A stretch of 5,622 bases of DNA from Desulfobacterales bacterium. Its GTDB lineage: Bacteria > Desulfobacterota > Desulfobacteria > Desulfobacterales > C00003106. Shown here piece after piece: positions 1 through 4,461 of the stretch. The first letter of the stretch is position 1, and each line of letters begins with the position of its first letter. The translations under genes were made by a program, and so were the position numbers. A model generated the notes under the pieces. The model saw only the letters and a list, made by a program, of their open reading frames with translations. It ran no database searches and had not been told where the DNA came from. The stretch is from positions 1-5,622 of the forward strand of contig JAUWMN010000133.1 of assembly GCA_030613165.1 (NCBI GenBank), given 5' to 3'.

Positions 1-35
1 GGGTTACGGGTTACGGGTTGCGGGTTACGGGTTGG
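1..35 (+). repeat. Tandem heptamer array GGGTTRC, five copies
   Basis: Five consecutive 7-nt units read GGGTTAC, GGGTTAC, GGGTTGC, GGGTTAC and GGGTTGG from the first base of the window. The array may continue to the left. The same heptamer occurs in reverse orientation at 807-834. It ends seven bases before the trmO start codon, where a ribosome binding site would be expected. No stop codon interrupts the trmO frame through the array, so an upstream TTG at 18 is formally possible, but it would translate the repeat. Confidence 0.85.
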
Positions 36-41
36 TGTATT

Positions 42-470
42 ATGCTTAATTATACGATATATTCTATAGGTAAGATAGAGAAGAGCGGCGAAAAAACGGT
101 TTTGCGGATATATGATAAGTATCTGGAAGGGTTGTCGAAGATTGAAGAGTTCTCCCATCTTATCTGCTATTTTTGGTTTGATCGGAACGATACCGTCGAA
201 GGGCGAAGCACGCTTAAGGTACATCCGCGTAAGGATCCCGATATCCCCCCGCATGGTGTTTTCGCTACACGGTCGCCACTTCGTCCTAACCTGATTGGCA
301 TGTCGATATGCCGCGTTATTTCTATAAGAGACGGTATGATAGAAGTGGATCGGACTGACGCGTTGCATGATACCCCGATCATTGACATAAAACCGTATAT
401 TCCGAAGAGCGATGCTGTGCCTGATGCGGGTGTGCCTGATTGGATCCACAAGCCGTGGCCCAAAAAATGA
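42..470 (+). CDS. trmO: tRNA (N6-threonylcarbamoyladenosine(37)-N6)-methyltransferase TrmO
   Basis: This is a 142-aa protein of the TsaA/TrmO beta-barrel family. Known members use S-adenosylmethionine to methylate t6A at position 37 of certain ANN-decoding tRNAs in the cytoplasm. The diagnostic stretch is at residues 61-88, including HPRKDPDIPPHGVFATRSP followed by LRPNLIGMS. A second family block, TPIIDIKPYIP, is at residues 110-120. The length matches the short single-domain form; the E. coli enzyme is longer because of an added C-terminal domain. I chose ATG 42 because it gives the usual family N-terminus (..YTIYSIGKI). The longer frame from TTG 18 would translate the heptamer repeat. No Shine-Dalgarno sequence is visible before ATG 42. 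The gene for a 59-aa protein follows after 40 nt in the same direction and may be co-transcribed. Family assignment is firm; the exact start is less so. Confidence 0.93.
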   Translation: MLNYTIYSIGKIEKSGEKTVLRIYDKYLEGLSKIEEFSHLICYFWFDRNDTVEGRSTLKVHPRKDPDIPPHGVFATRSPLRPNLIGMSICRVISIRDGMIEVDRTDALHDTPIIDIKPYIPKSDAVPDAGVPDWIHKPWPKK

Positions 471-496
471 TTCCTAAATCCCTAAATTCGAATAAA

Positions 497-502
497 AAGG
501 AG
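497..502 (+). promoter_or_regulatory. Shine-Dalgarno AAGGAG of the 59-aa gene
   Basis: AAGGAG lies 8 nt before ATG 511. This near-ideal site supports translation of the short frame at 511-690 on the plus strand and argues against the overlapping minus-strand frame. Confidence 0.8.
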
Positions 503-510
503 TAGATAAT

Positions 511-690
511 ATGACAACGATTATGCCTGAAGGCGAGAATATACGTAAGGCAGTAAAATGGATTTCTGAAATGAGAAAAGACGATTCATCACTTACTTTG
601 GCTAAACTCGTGGAAGAAGCATGTGCAAAGTTTGATCTGTCTCCTAAAAAGGCCAACTATCTTTTGGGCTTTTTTACAAAAAAAGAGTAA
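511..690 (+). CDS. Conserved small protein of unknown function, 59 aa
   Basis: The frame runs from ATG 511 to TAA 688-690 and encodes 59 residues beginning MTTIMPEGENIRKAVKWISE. An AAGGAG sits 8 nt upstream. The protein is rich in charged residues, has no signal peptide or membrane segment, and reads as two or three amphipathic helices: roughly residues 9-22, 28-40 and 44-57, the last after an SPKKANYLL turn-helix. I recall similar short proteins with the pattern PEGE..RKAVKWIS....K.L..L..EAC.KFDLSP in Desulfobacterota genomes, always without a known function; this is memory, not a search. It follows trmO by 40 nt. No function is proposed. The helix-turn-helix-like layout would be compatible with a small nucleic-acid-binding or adaptor protein, but no DNA-binding motif can be demonstrated. 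Confidence 0.8.
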   Translation: MTTIMPEGENIRKAVKWISEMRKDDSSLTLAKLVEEACAKFDLSPKKANYLLGFFTKKE

Positions 691-756
691 TTATTCTATG
701 CTTGGGAATTAGTACAATTGACGGTGCCGTATGTGTCGATGGAGAAGAGAGGGTGT

Positions 757-834
757 GTTGCGAGTTCCGTGTTACGAGTCTCGAGTTAAGATTATCTTCG
801 AAATTCAACCCGCAACCCGCAACTCGCAACCCGT
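757..834. repeat. Inverted heptamer-repeat element between convergent genes
   Basis: The left arm (757-791) is five imperfect heptamers: GTTGCGA, GTTCCGT, GTTACGA, GTCTCGA and GTTAAGA. The right arm (807-834) is four heptamers in the opposite sense: AACCCGC, AACCCGC, AACTCGC and AACCCGT. A 10-nt segment, GTTGCGAGTT at 757-766, is perfectly complementary to AACTCGCAAC at 821-830, and other registers can pair because of the 7-nt period. The element fills the gap between the 59-aa gene (plus, ending 690) and trpA (minus, ending 842). It could fold into a hairpin at the 3' ends of both transcripts. It is related to the array at 1-35. No protein-coding content is evident in 691-841. Confidence 0.8.
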
Positions 835-841
835 GTCAGCC

Positions 842-1603
842 CTACCTAAGCTTTTTAATAAAACTCCCCACAACTCCGACTCCTTCCTTTTCCACCAGTC
901 GGATCGTTTGCGATCCAATGACCGCGATATCCACCTTTCCCTTTAAAAAATCGATATCTCTTTTCTCCTTGACCCCAAAGCCGAGCGCCAACGGGAGATC
1001 GGTTGCCTTACGGCATCGAGCAAGGTAGCTATCTAATTGTTCAGAAAAGGTTGTATCCGCGCCAGTGACCCCTTTTCTTGCCACGCAGTAAATGAAGCCC
1101 CGTCCAAAGGATGCAAGGTACTCCATGCGGTCGTCCGGAGTAGTGGGGGAAAAAATAAAGATCGGGGCAAGGTTATGTTCTTGCATAGCCCTCAGGTATG
1201 TCTGCCCCTCTTCCGGGGGGAGGTCCGGGACAATAGCTCCTTGCAGACCCCTTTTTGCTGTTTCCGACGCAAACCGATCAACCCCATACTTGAAGAGGAT
1301 ATTGTAATAGCTCATGAAGAGAAAGGAGATATCAAAGGCCTGGGCAACCTCTTGGGCAAAATCGAGGCACTTTTGCACAGTTGCCCCGCCTGCCAGAGAC
1401 TTTTGATTGGCGTGAAGTATTACCGGGCCGTCGGCAATCGGTTCGGAAAAAGGGATCTGCAATTCCATAATATCAACGCCTGCTTCGACCATTGCCTCGA
1501 TTATCTTAAAGGAGTCTTCAAACGTGGGGTATCCGAGGACAATGTGGGTCATCAGCAGGATCTCTTTTTCTTTTAGCCGGGTTCGCAGGTATGACTCAAG
1601 CAT
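842..1603 (-). CDS. trpA: Tryptophan synthase alpha subunit
   Basis: This 253-aa TIM-barrel subunit cleaves indole-3-glycerol phosphate to indole and glyceraldehyde-3-phosphate and passes indole to TrpB through the tunnel of the alpha2beta2 complex. Visible family features are the catalytic Glu47 in MELQIPFSEPIADGP, Asp58 in the same block, VPDLPPEE at 125-132, loop-6 RKGVTGAD with Thr180, and the phosphate-binding GFGV and IGSQT segments near the C-terminus. Two positions in the first block differ from the usual ELG(I/V)PFSDP: Gln for Gly and Glu for the Asp of SDP. The start at 1603 is set by a GGAGG 9 nt upstream and by the family N-terminus; the frame open to 1669 would lie inside trpB. 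The start codon overlaps the trpB stop by 8 nt, so translational coupling is likely. The heptamer repeat follows directly downstream. Length is slightly short of the E. coli protein but complete. Confidence 0.95.
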   Translation of the reverse strand: MLESYLRTRLKEKEILLMTHIVLGYPTFEDSFKIIEAMVEAGVDIMELQIPFSEPIADGPVILHANQKSLAGGATVQKCLDFAQEVAQAFDISFLFMSYYNILFKYGVDRFASETAKRGLQGAIVPDLPPEEGQTYLRAMQEHNLAPIFIFSPTTPDDRMEYLASFGRGFIYCVARKGVTGADTTFSEQLDSYLARCRKATDLPLALGFGVKEKRDIDFLKGKVDIAVIGSQTIRLVEKEGVGVVGSFIKKLR

Positions 1604-2825
1604 GACGATATCCCTCCGCTTTCTTTTTGATAAATTCTTGCCAGCCGGGGTCAGCGAATGCGTCAGCAACGGTAAAGATGTCTTTGTCGCCTCTTCCGGA
1701 CTGATTGATCAGGATAATATCATCTTTGGAGAGCGTTGGGGCTTCCTTGAATACCTGGACAAAGGCATGCGCTGACTCCAAGGCCGGGATTAAGCCTTCC
1801 TTTTTGATCGTGAGCGACAGGGCGTCGACTACCTCACGATCTGTTGCCGCCTCAAATCGGACGCGACCGCTTTCCCTGAGGTTTGACAGGATCGGCGAGA
1901 CACCCACATAGTCCAATCCAGCCGCGACACTGTGTGTTTCCTTCATCTGACCGTCCTGGTCTTGAAGAAAGTATGTTTTATATCCCTGGGCTACGCCGAT
2001 GCTCGCGTCCTTAGATGAGAGCCGGGTGGCATGTTGACCGGAGTTTAGCCCTCTGCCTGCCGCCTCAACACCGACCAACTCTACGGGGTCATCAAAAAAG
2101 CCGCTGAATATACCCATTGCGTTGGAACCCCCTCCCACGCACGCGTAAACGCGAGTGGGGAGTCTCCCTTCACGGTCCAGTATCTGTTTTCGCGCCTCTG
2201 TTCCTATGATTGATTGAAAATATGAGACCATCTCAGGAAAAGGATGCGGACCGCACGCAGTCCCTAATACATAGTGAGTATTATCCATATTAGTTACCCA
2301 GTCACGGAATGCTTCATTAATGGCGTCCTTTAAAATACGGGTACCCTCTCGTACAGGGATTACTTCCGCGCCCAAACGTTCCATCCAGAAGACATTGGGA
2401 CGTTGCCGTTCTACATCGACTTCTCCCATATAAATGGTGCACTTAAATCCAAATTTAGCCGCCATGGTGGCGGTTGCCCCCCCATGCTGGCCGGCCCCGG
2501 TCTCCGCAATGACCCGGGTTTTCCCCATCCTTTTTACCAAGAGCCCCTGTCCCATAACATTGTTTGCCTTGTGGGCGCCGGTGTGGTTCAAGTCTTCCCG
2601 CTTGATATAAATGCGCGCGCCCCCAAAGTGTTTGGTAAGGTTTTCGGCAAAAGTCAGAGGGGTCGGCCGGCAGGAATAGGTAGACATGATCTCGGTATAT
2701 TCCTCCCAGAAGCTCGGGTCGTTTTTTGCCTTTTGAAACTCCTCGACAAGCTCGTCAAAGGTAGCAACAAGAATCTCGGGGAGAAATGCTCCTCCGAATT
2801 CTCCGTAGTAGCCCCGATCAATCAT
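1596..2825 (-). CDS. trpB: Tryptophan synthase beta subunit
   Basis: This 409-aa PLP-dependent fold-type II enzyme condenses indole with L-serine to give tryptophan. Residues seen: the N-terminal YYGEFGGAFLPEIL (6-19), the PLP-binding Lys86 in HTGAHKANN, the catalytic Glu108 in AETGAGQHG, the phosphate-cup GGGSN at 231-235, the DQDGQ loop, KEGLIPALESAHA, and the C-terminal SGRGDKD. All catalytic residues appear intact and the length is normal. Departures from the common bacterial sequence are QHGG where QHGV is usual, GTACGPHPFP where GS..GPHP is usual, and GLDYVGVSPIL in place of GLDYPGVGPEH. These suggest a separate TrpB branch rather than a damaged gene. ATG 2825 is chosen because it has GGAGG 8 nt upstream and gives the family N-terminus; the frame open to 2897 would add gntR-internal sequence. 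It overlaps the regulator gene by 8 nt and trpA by 8 nt. Confidence 0.96.
   Translation of the reverse strand: MIDRGYYGEFGGAFLPEILVATFDELVEEFQKAKNDPSFWEEYTEIMSTYSCRPTPLTFAENLTKHFGGARIYIKREDLNHTGAHKANNVMGQGLLVKRMGKTRVIAETGAGQHGGATATMAAKFGFKCTIYMGEVDVERQRPNVFWMERLGAEVIPVREGTRILKDAINEAFRDWVTNMDNTHYVLGTACGPHPFPEMVSYFQSIIGTEARKQILDREGRLPTRVYACVGGGSNAMGIFSGFFDDPVELVGVEAAGRGLNSGQHATRLSSKDASIGVAQGYKTYFLQDQDGQMKETHSVAAGLDYVGVSPILSNLRESGRVRFEAATDREVVDALSLTIKKEGLIPALESAHAFVQVFKEAPTLSKDDIILINQSGRGDKDIFTVADAFADPGWQEFIKKKAEGYRHA
1613..1617 (-). promoter_or_regulatory. Shine-Dalgarno GGAGG of trpA, inside trpB
   Basis: On the minus strand GGAGG lies 9 nt before ATG 1603, within the last codons of trpB. It decides the trpA start over the longer open frame beginning at 1669. 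Confidence 0.8.
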
Positions 2826-3552
2826 TAGTGAGTCCTCCAATTGTTTGAGAAAAATCGAACTGATCTGTTCTGCAATAAAGCTCTGAGTATATAGCATTTT
2901 CTGCCTGTGCGAAATGTAGATAACGCTTTACCACAAGAATCGGCTTAGATGGTGCAACGCCGAGTTTCATTGCCCTTTTGCCAATAAGGTGGCCGATTTT
3001 GAAATTCTGCCTTCCACTAACAGGTTGCATATAGTAATATTCATCGACTACCTGAGAAAGGGATTGTTCCTGGAGATCAATGCGGTCGATTCCCGAAAAG
3101 AGCGTGGGATGAAGATAGATATCCTCAATAAGGACCGGCGTGTTCTCGACACTACTGAGTCGAGAAACAAAATACGCTTCTTGTCCGGAGAAAGGATTTT
3201 CCGGATTCCGGCCAATAGCCTCCAACCGGGTCTTTTGGAGGATGCGAGTTGTTACGGATATCCCCTCTTTGCGAAACGAGGCCATTGTTCCGGCCAGTGA
3301 AAAAAGATCAACCTCTTTTTTTTGCTGGGTATTGATAAAGGTCCCGGAACCCCTCTTACGGACAAGTATACGTTTCCGGACCAACAGCTCTGTTGCCTGC
3401 CGAGCAGTGGGTCGACCTATGCCGTAGGTAGACGCCAGACTGTTTTCCGACGGAATTCTTGAACCGGGTTGGTATTCTCCGGCTCGTATCTTGGCCCGGA
3501 TGATATCAGCCAGTTGATGGTAAAGCGGAATAGGTGATTGTGGATTGAGCAT
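2818..3552 (-). CDS. GntR-family (HutC-type, UTRA domain) transcriptional regulator
   Basis: This is a 244-aa cytoplasmic repressor-type protein. Residues about 8-73 form the GntR winged helix: PIPLYHQLADIIRAKI, then PGSRIPSENSLASTYGIGRP and TARQATELL as the recognition region, then the wing RKRGSGTFI. Residues about 95-240 fit a UTRA ligand-binding domain with its typical features (an RILQ segment, ENTPVLIEDIYL, a late SELYCRTDQFDF strand). It is the first gene of an operon with trpB and trpA, overlapping trpB by 8 nt, so the simplest inference is that it controls tryptophan synthase in response to a small ligand, possibly a tryptophan-pathway compound; the ligand cannot be read from the sequence. 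ATG 3552 gives the standard family N-terminus. No Shine-Dalgarno precedes it, and the candidate promoter would leave only about 5 nt of leader. The upstream inverted repeat is the obvious candidate for autoregulation. Confidence 0.92.
   Translation of the reverse strand: MLNPQSPIPLYHQLADIIRAKIRAGEYQPGSRIPSENSLASTYGIGRPTARQATELLVRKRILVRKRGSGTFINTQQKKEVDLFSLAGTMASFRKEGISVTTRILQKTRLEAIGRNPENPFSGQEAYFVSRLSSVENTPVLIEDIYLHPTLFSGIDRIDLQEQSLSQVVDEYYYMQPVSGRQNFKIGHLIGKRAMKLGVAPSKPILVVKRYLHFAQAENAIYSELYCRTDQFDFSQTIGGLTND
2834..2838 (-). promoter_or_regulatory. Shine-Dalgarno GGAGG of trpB, inside the regulator gene
   Basis: On the minus strand GGAGG lies 8 nt before ATG 2825, within the end of the GntR-type gene. 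It fixes the trpB start and suggests coupled translation from the regulator transcript. Confidence 0.8.
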
Positions 3553-3563
3553 AGTTATTTATA

Positions 3564-3592
3564 TTTTTACAATAAAGTTGTTAAGTTGTCAA
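3564..3592 (-). promoter_or_regulatory. Candidate sigma70 promoter of the gntR-trpB-trpA operon
   Basis: On the minus strand a perfect TTGACA -35 box (3592-3587) is followed after 17 nt by TAAAAA (3569-3564), a 4-of-6 match to the -10 consensus. Transcription would begin near 3557, about 5 nt before the ATG at 3552. That agrees with the lack of a Shine-Dalgarno sequence and implies a nearly leaderless mRNA. The weak -10 leaves some doubt. Confidence 0.6.
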
Positions 3593-3606
3593 GACAACTT
3601 TATTGT
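3569..3606. promoter_or_regulatory. Nested perfect inverted repeats, probable operator of the GntR-type regulator
   Basis: ACAATAAAGTTGT (3569-3581) and ACAACTTTATTGT (3594-3606) are a perfect 13-bp inverted repeat with a 12-nt spacer. Nested in it, AAGTTGTCAAGACAACTT (3583-3600) is an 8-bp perfect palindrome around AA. The inner core TTGTCAAGACAA resembles the GT-N-TA-N-AC type site known for HutC-like GntR regulators, here with AA at the centre. The motif AAGTTGT occurs three times, twice direct and once inverted, so two overlapping dimer sites are possible. The inner palindrome covers the -35 box and the outer repeat spans most of the promoter, so bound protein would block RNA polymerase. 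Confidence 0.72.
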
Positions 3607-3618
3607 TGAAAGACGAAA

Positions 3619-3723
3619 TTACCCTAAGAAATTTCTAATAAAGGTCAGTGCTTCTCTGAGGTTTTTTTCTTGGGAAGGCTCAATATTGTTGCTAACGTGC
3701 TTGTGATGTGGGAAAGAAGCTAT
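3619..3723 (-). pseudogene. C-terminal remnant of a DUF6516/TumE-like toxin gene
   Basis: Immediately after the antitoxin stop TGA (3729-3727) and a second stop TAG (3726-3724), the same minus-strand frame stays open for 34 codons to TAA (3621-3619). It encodes IASFPHHKHVSNNIEPSQEK followed by NLREALTFIRNFLG. From memory, FPHHKH....VEPS.E..L.EVL.FI is the characteristic end of DUF6516 (TumE-type) toxins. No start codon or preceding toxin body is present, so roughly the first two thirds of a ~100-aa toxin are missing. The likely history is a deletion joining the antitoxin 3' end to the toxin tail. The remnant cannot be translated by itself. Family assignment rests on a short motif. Confidence 0.6.
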
Positions 3724-3726
3724 CTA

Positions 3727-4041
3727 TCATTTACCTATAAGCAGTTTAATTTTGGCGAGCTTGCCTGATAACTCGTCTGATATCTTCACAAGATATGACC
3801 ATTCTATCCAGTCATCATGTCCTGTTACCGTATCCGGCATATTCTGAACAAATTCCGCATAGGACTGGTCATACTTTTTTTCGTAGCGAGCTATCTTTTT
3901 TTTCAGTTCCTTGAGCCGTTTTTGGCTGTACGAGATTCGTTTAAGGGCAACTTCTTTCAACGCTTCTACATAAATTGTCTCACTTGTCCCATCGATAATG
4001 TCTTTCATAGCCTCCGGTATCTTTACGATGACTTCAGCCAT
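3727..4041 (-). CDS. Putative antitoxin, partner of a deleted DUF6516-like toxin
   Basis: This 104-aa charged protein starts MAEVIVKIPEAMKDIIDG. The N-terminal beta strand plus IPE and the following helix (IYVEALKEVALKRI) look like the short DNA-binding head of small antitoxins. Residues about 37-60 (SYSQKRLKELKKKIARYEKK) form a basic coiled-coil-like helix, and residues about 68-104 form an acidic-to-basic tail with GHDDWIEWSYL. There is no signal peptide or membrane segment. I recall similar proteins encoded next to DUF6516 toxins; the toxin-like tail directly downstream supports this. The start at 4041 is supported by GGGAGGTGA nine nt upstream. The gene looks intact, so an orphan antitoxin may persist to counter a homologous toxin elsewhere, or may simply be decaying. 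An unrelated function cannot be excluded. Confidence 0.7.
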   Translation of the reverse strand: MAEVIVKIPEAMKDIIDGTSETIYVEALKEVALKRISYSQKRLKELKKKIARYEKKYDQSYAEFVQNMPDTVTGHDDWIEWSYLVKISDELSGKLAKIKLLIGK

Positions 4042-4147
4042 TCACTATCACCTCCCATGCGTTCACTCCGGCATTTTTCAAAGGTCTCATAATGGATTTC
4101 TTGACTGATGTAGTTTGAGATCAAGAAGTATCAATACGAGATGACCA

Positions 4148-4174
4148 TTTATACGATATTTTTAAAAATATCAA
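4148..4174 (-). promoter_or_regulatory. Candidate promoter of the antitoxin gene
   Basis: On the minus strand TTGATA (4174-4169, 5 of 6) and TATAAA (4153-4148, 5 of 6) are separated by 15 nt, shorter than the ideal 17. The spacer is occupied by the perfect palindrome at 4155-4172. The predicted leader is about 100 nt long and carries the strong GGGAGGTGA ribosome site just before ATG 4041. Confidence 0.38.
4155..4172. repeat. Perfect 18-bp palindrome GATATTTTTAAAAATATC
   Basis: Each 9-nt half is the exact reverse complement of the other, with no spacer. It lies between the candidate -35 and -10 boxes of the antitoxin gene. Antitoxins commonly bind palindromes in their own promoters, so this is a reasonable operator candidate. 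It is almost all A/T, so it could also arise by chance in this AT-rich gap. Confidence 0.5.
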
Positions 4175-4391
4175 AACAATGGCATCATGGCAAGCTATTT
4201 CATTGTGTTTATCAATAGCATTTCAATAGACAACTTTTGACGAGATCTGGTGCGGCAACAAATCAAAGCCCCGCCAAAGCGAATCTTAATATCAGGAGGA
4301 ATTTGTATCATACGGACTTATCCGGTTTCTGGATAATATGCAAAATGTAAAGTTATACAGTTAGAGTTTCTATAAAGAATTGAACTATTGG

Positions 4392-4420
4392 TTGTCAACA
4401 GTTTTTCAATCTGGTATTTA
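4392..4420 (+). promoter_or_regulatory. Weak candidate promoter for the ImmA/IrrE-family gene
   Basis: TTGTCA (4392-4397, 5 of 6) and TATTTA (4415-4420, 3 of 6, preceded by TGG) are 17 nt apart. A perfect TATAAT at 4452-4457 also exists but lies only 4 nt before the ATG and lacks a -35 box at the right distance. The AT-rich context makes such matches cheap. Confidence 0.25.
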
Positions 4421-4461
4421 AAAGAAAAACTATATACTAACTTATTATCTTTATAATATAA

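Larger units (their letters stand above)
4042..4461. other. Non-coding divergent intergenic region, 420 nt
   Basis: No gene is supported in either strand here. The part next to the antitoxin holds its ribosome site and candidate promoter. Other structures seen are an inverted pair TTCTTGA (4098-4104) / TCAAGAA (4121-4127), and TTATCC (4318-4323) / GGATAA (4331-4336) with a 7-nt loop. An AGGAGG at 4293-4298 has no usable start codon behind it: the nearest TTG is only a few bases away and its frame closes after 15 codons. AT content rises toward the peptidase gene. A decayed gene too diverged to recognise is possible. Confidence 0.6.

Noticed and set aside
1..35. GGGTTRC array as a telomere-like or CRISPR repeat
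   Set aside because: The 7-nt unit has no spacers, and the same unit occurs internally in the genome segment; it fits a dispersed intergenic repeat.
474..656. 60-aa minus-strand frame
   Set aside because: It is the shadow of the 59-aa plus-strand gene, which has a good ribosome site; the minus frame has none.
702..1028. Plus-strand frames (702-1028, 731-946) running through the heptamer element into trpA
   Set aside because: They translate repeat DNA and the antisense of trpA; no ribosome site is seen.
1037..1576. 179-aa plus-strand frame inside trpA
   Set aside because: It is antisense to a convincing TrpA coding frame and its cysteine- and arginine-rich translation resembles a shadow.
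3724..3729. Read-through of TGA TAG to make an antitoxin-toxin tail fusion
   Set aside because: Two adjacent stops make read-through very unlikely, and the tail alone lacks a toxin body.
3817..4092. 91-aa plus-strand frame opposite the antitoxin gene, with a hydrophobic stretch
   Set aside because: The hydrophobic run is the antisense of lysine-rich coiled-coil codons; the antitoxin frame has a strong ribosome site.
4228..4237. AGACAACTTT, a 10-nt match to part of the gntR operator
   Set aside because: Only one half-site, with no inverted partner, and not placed at a convincing promoter.
4293..4317. AGGAGG followed by a possible TTG-started peptide
   Set aside because: The spacing to TTG is too short and the frame ends after 15 codons.
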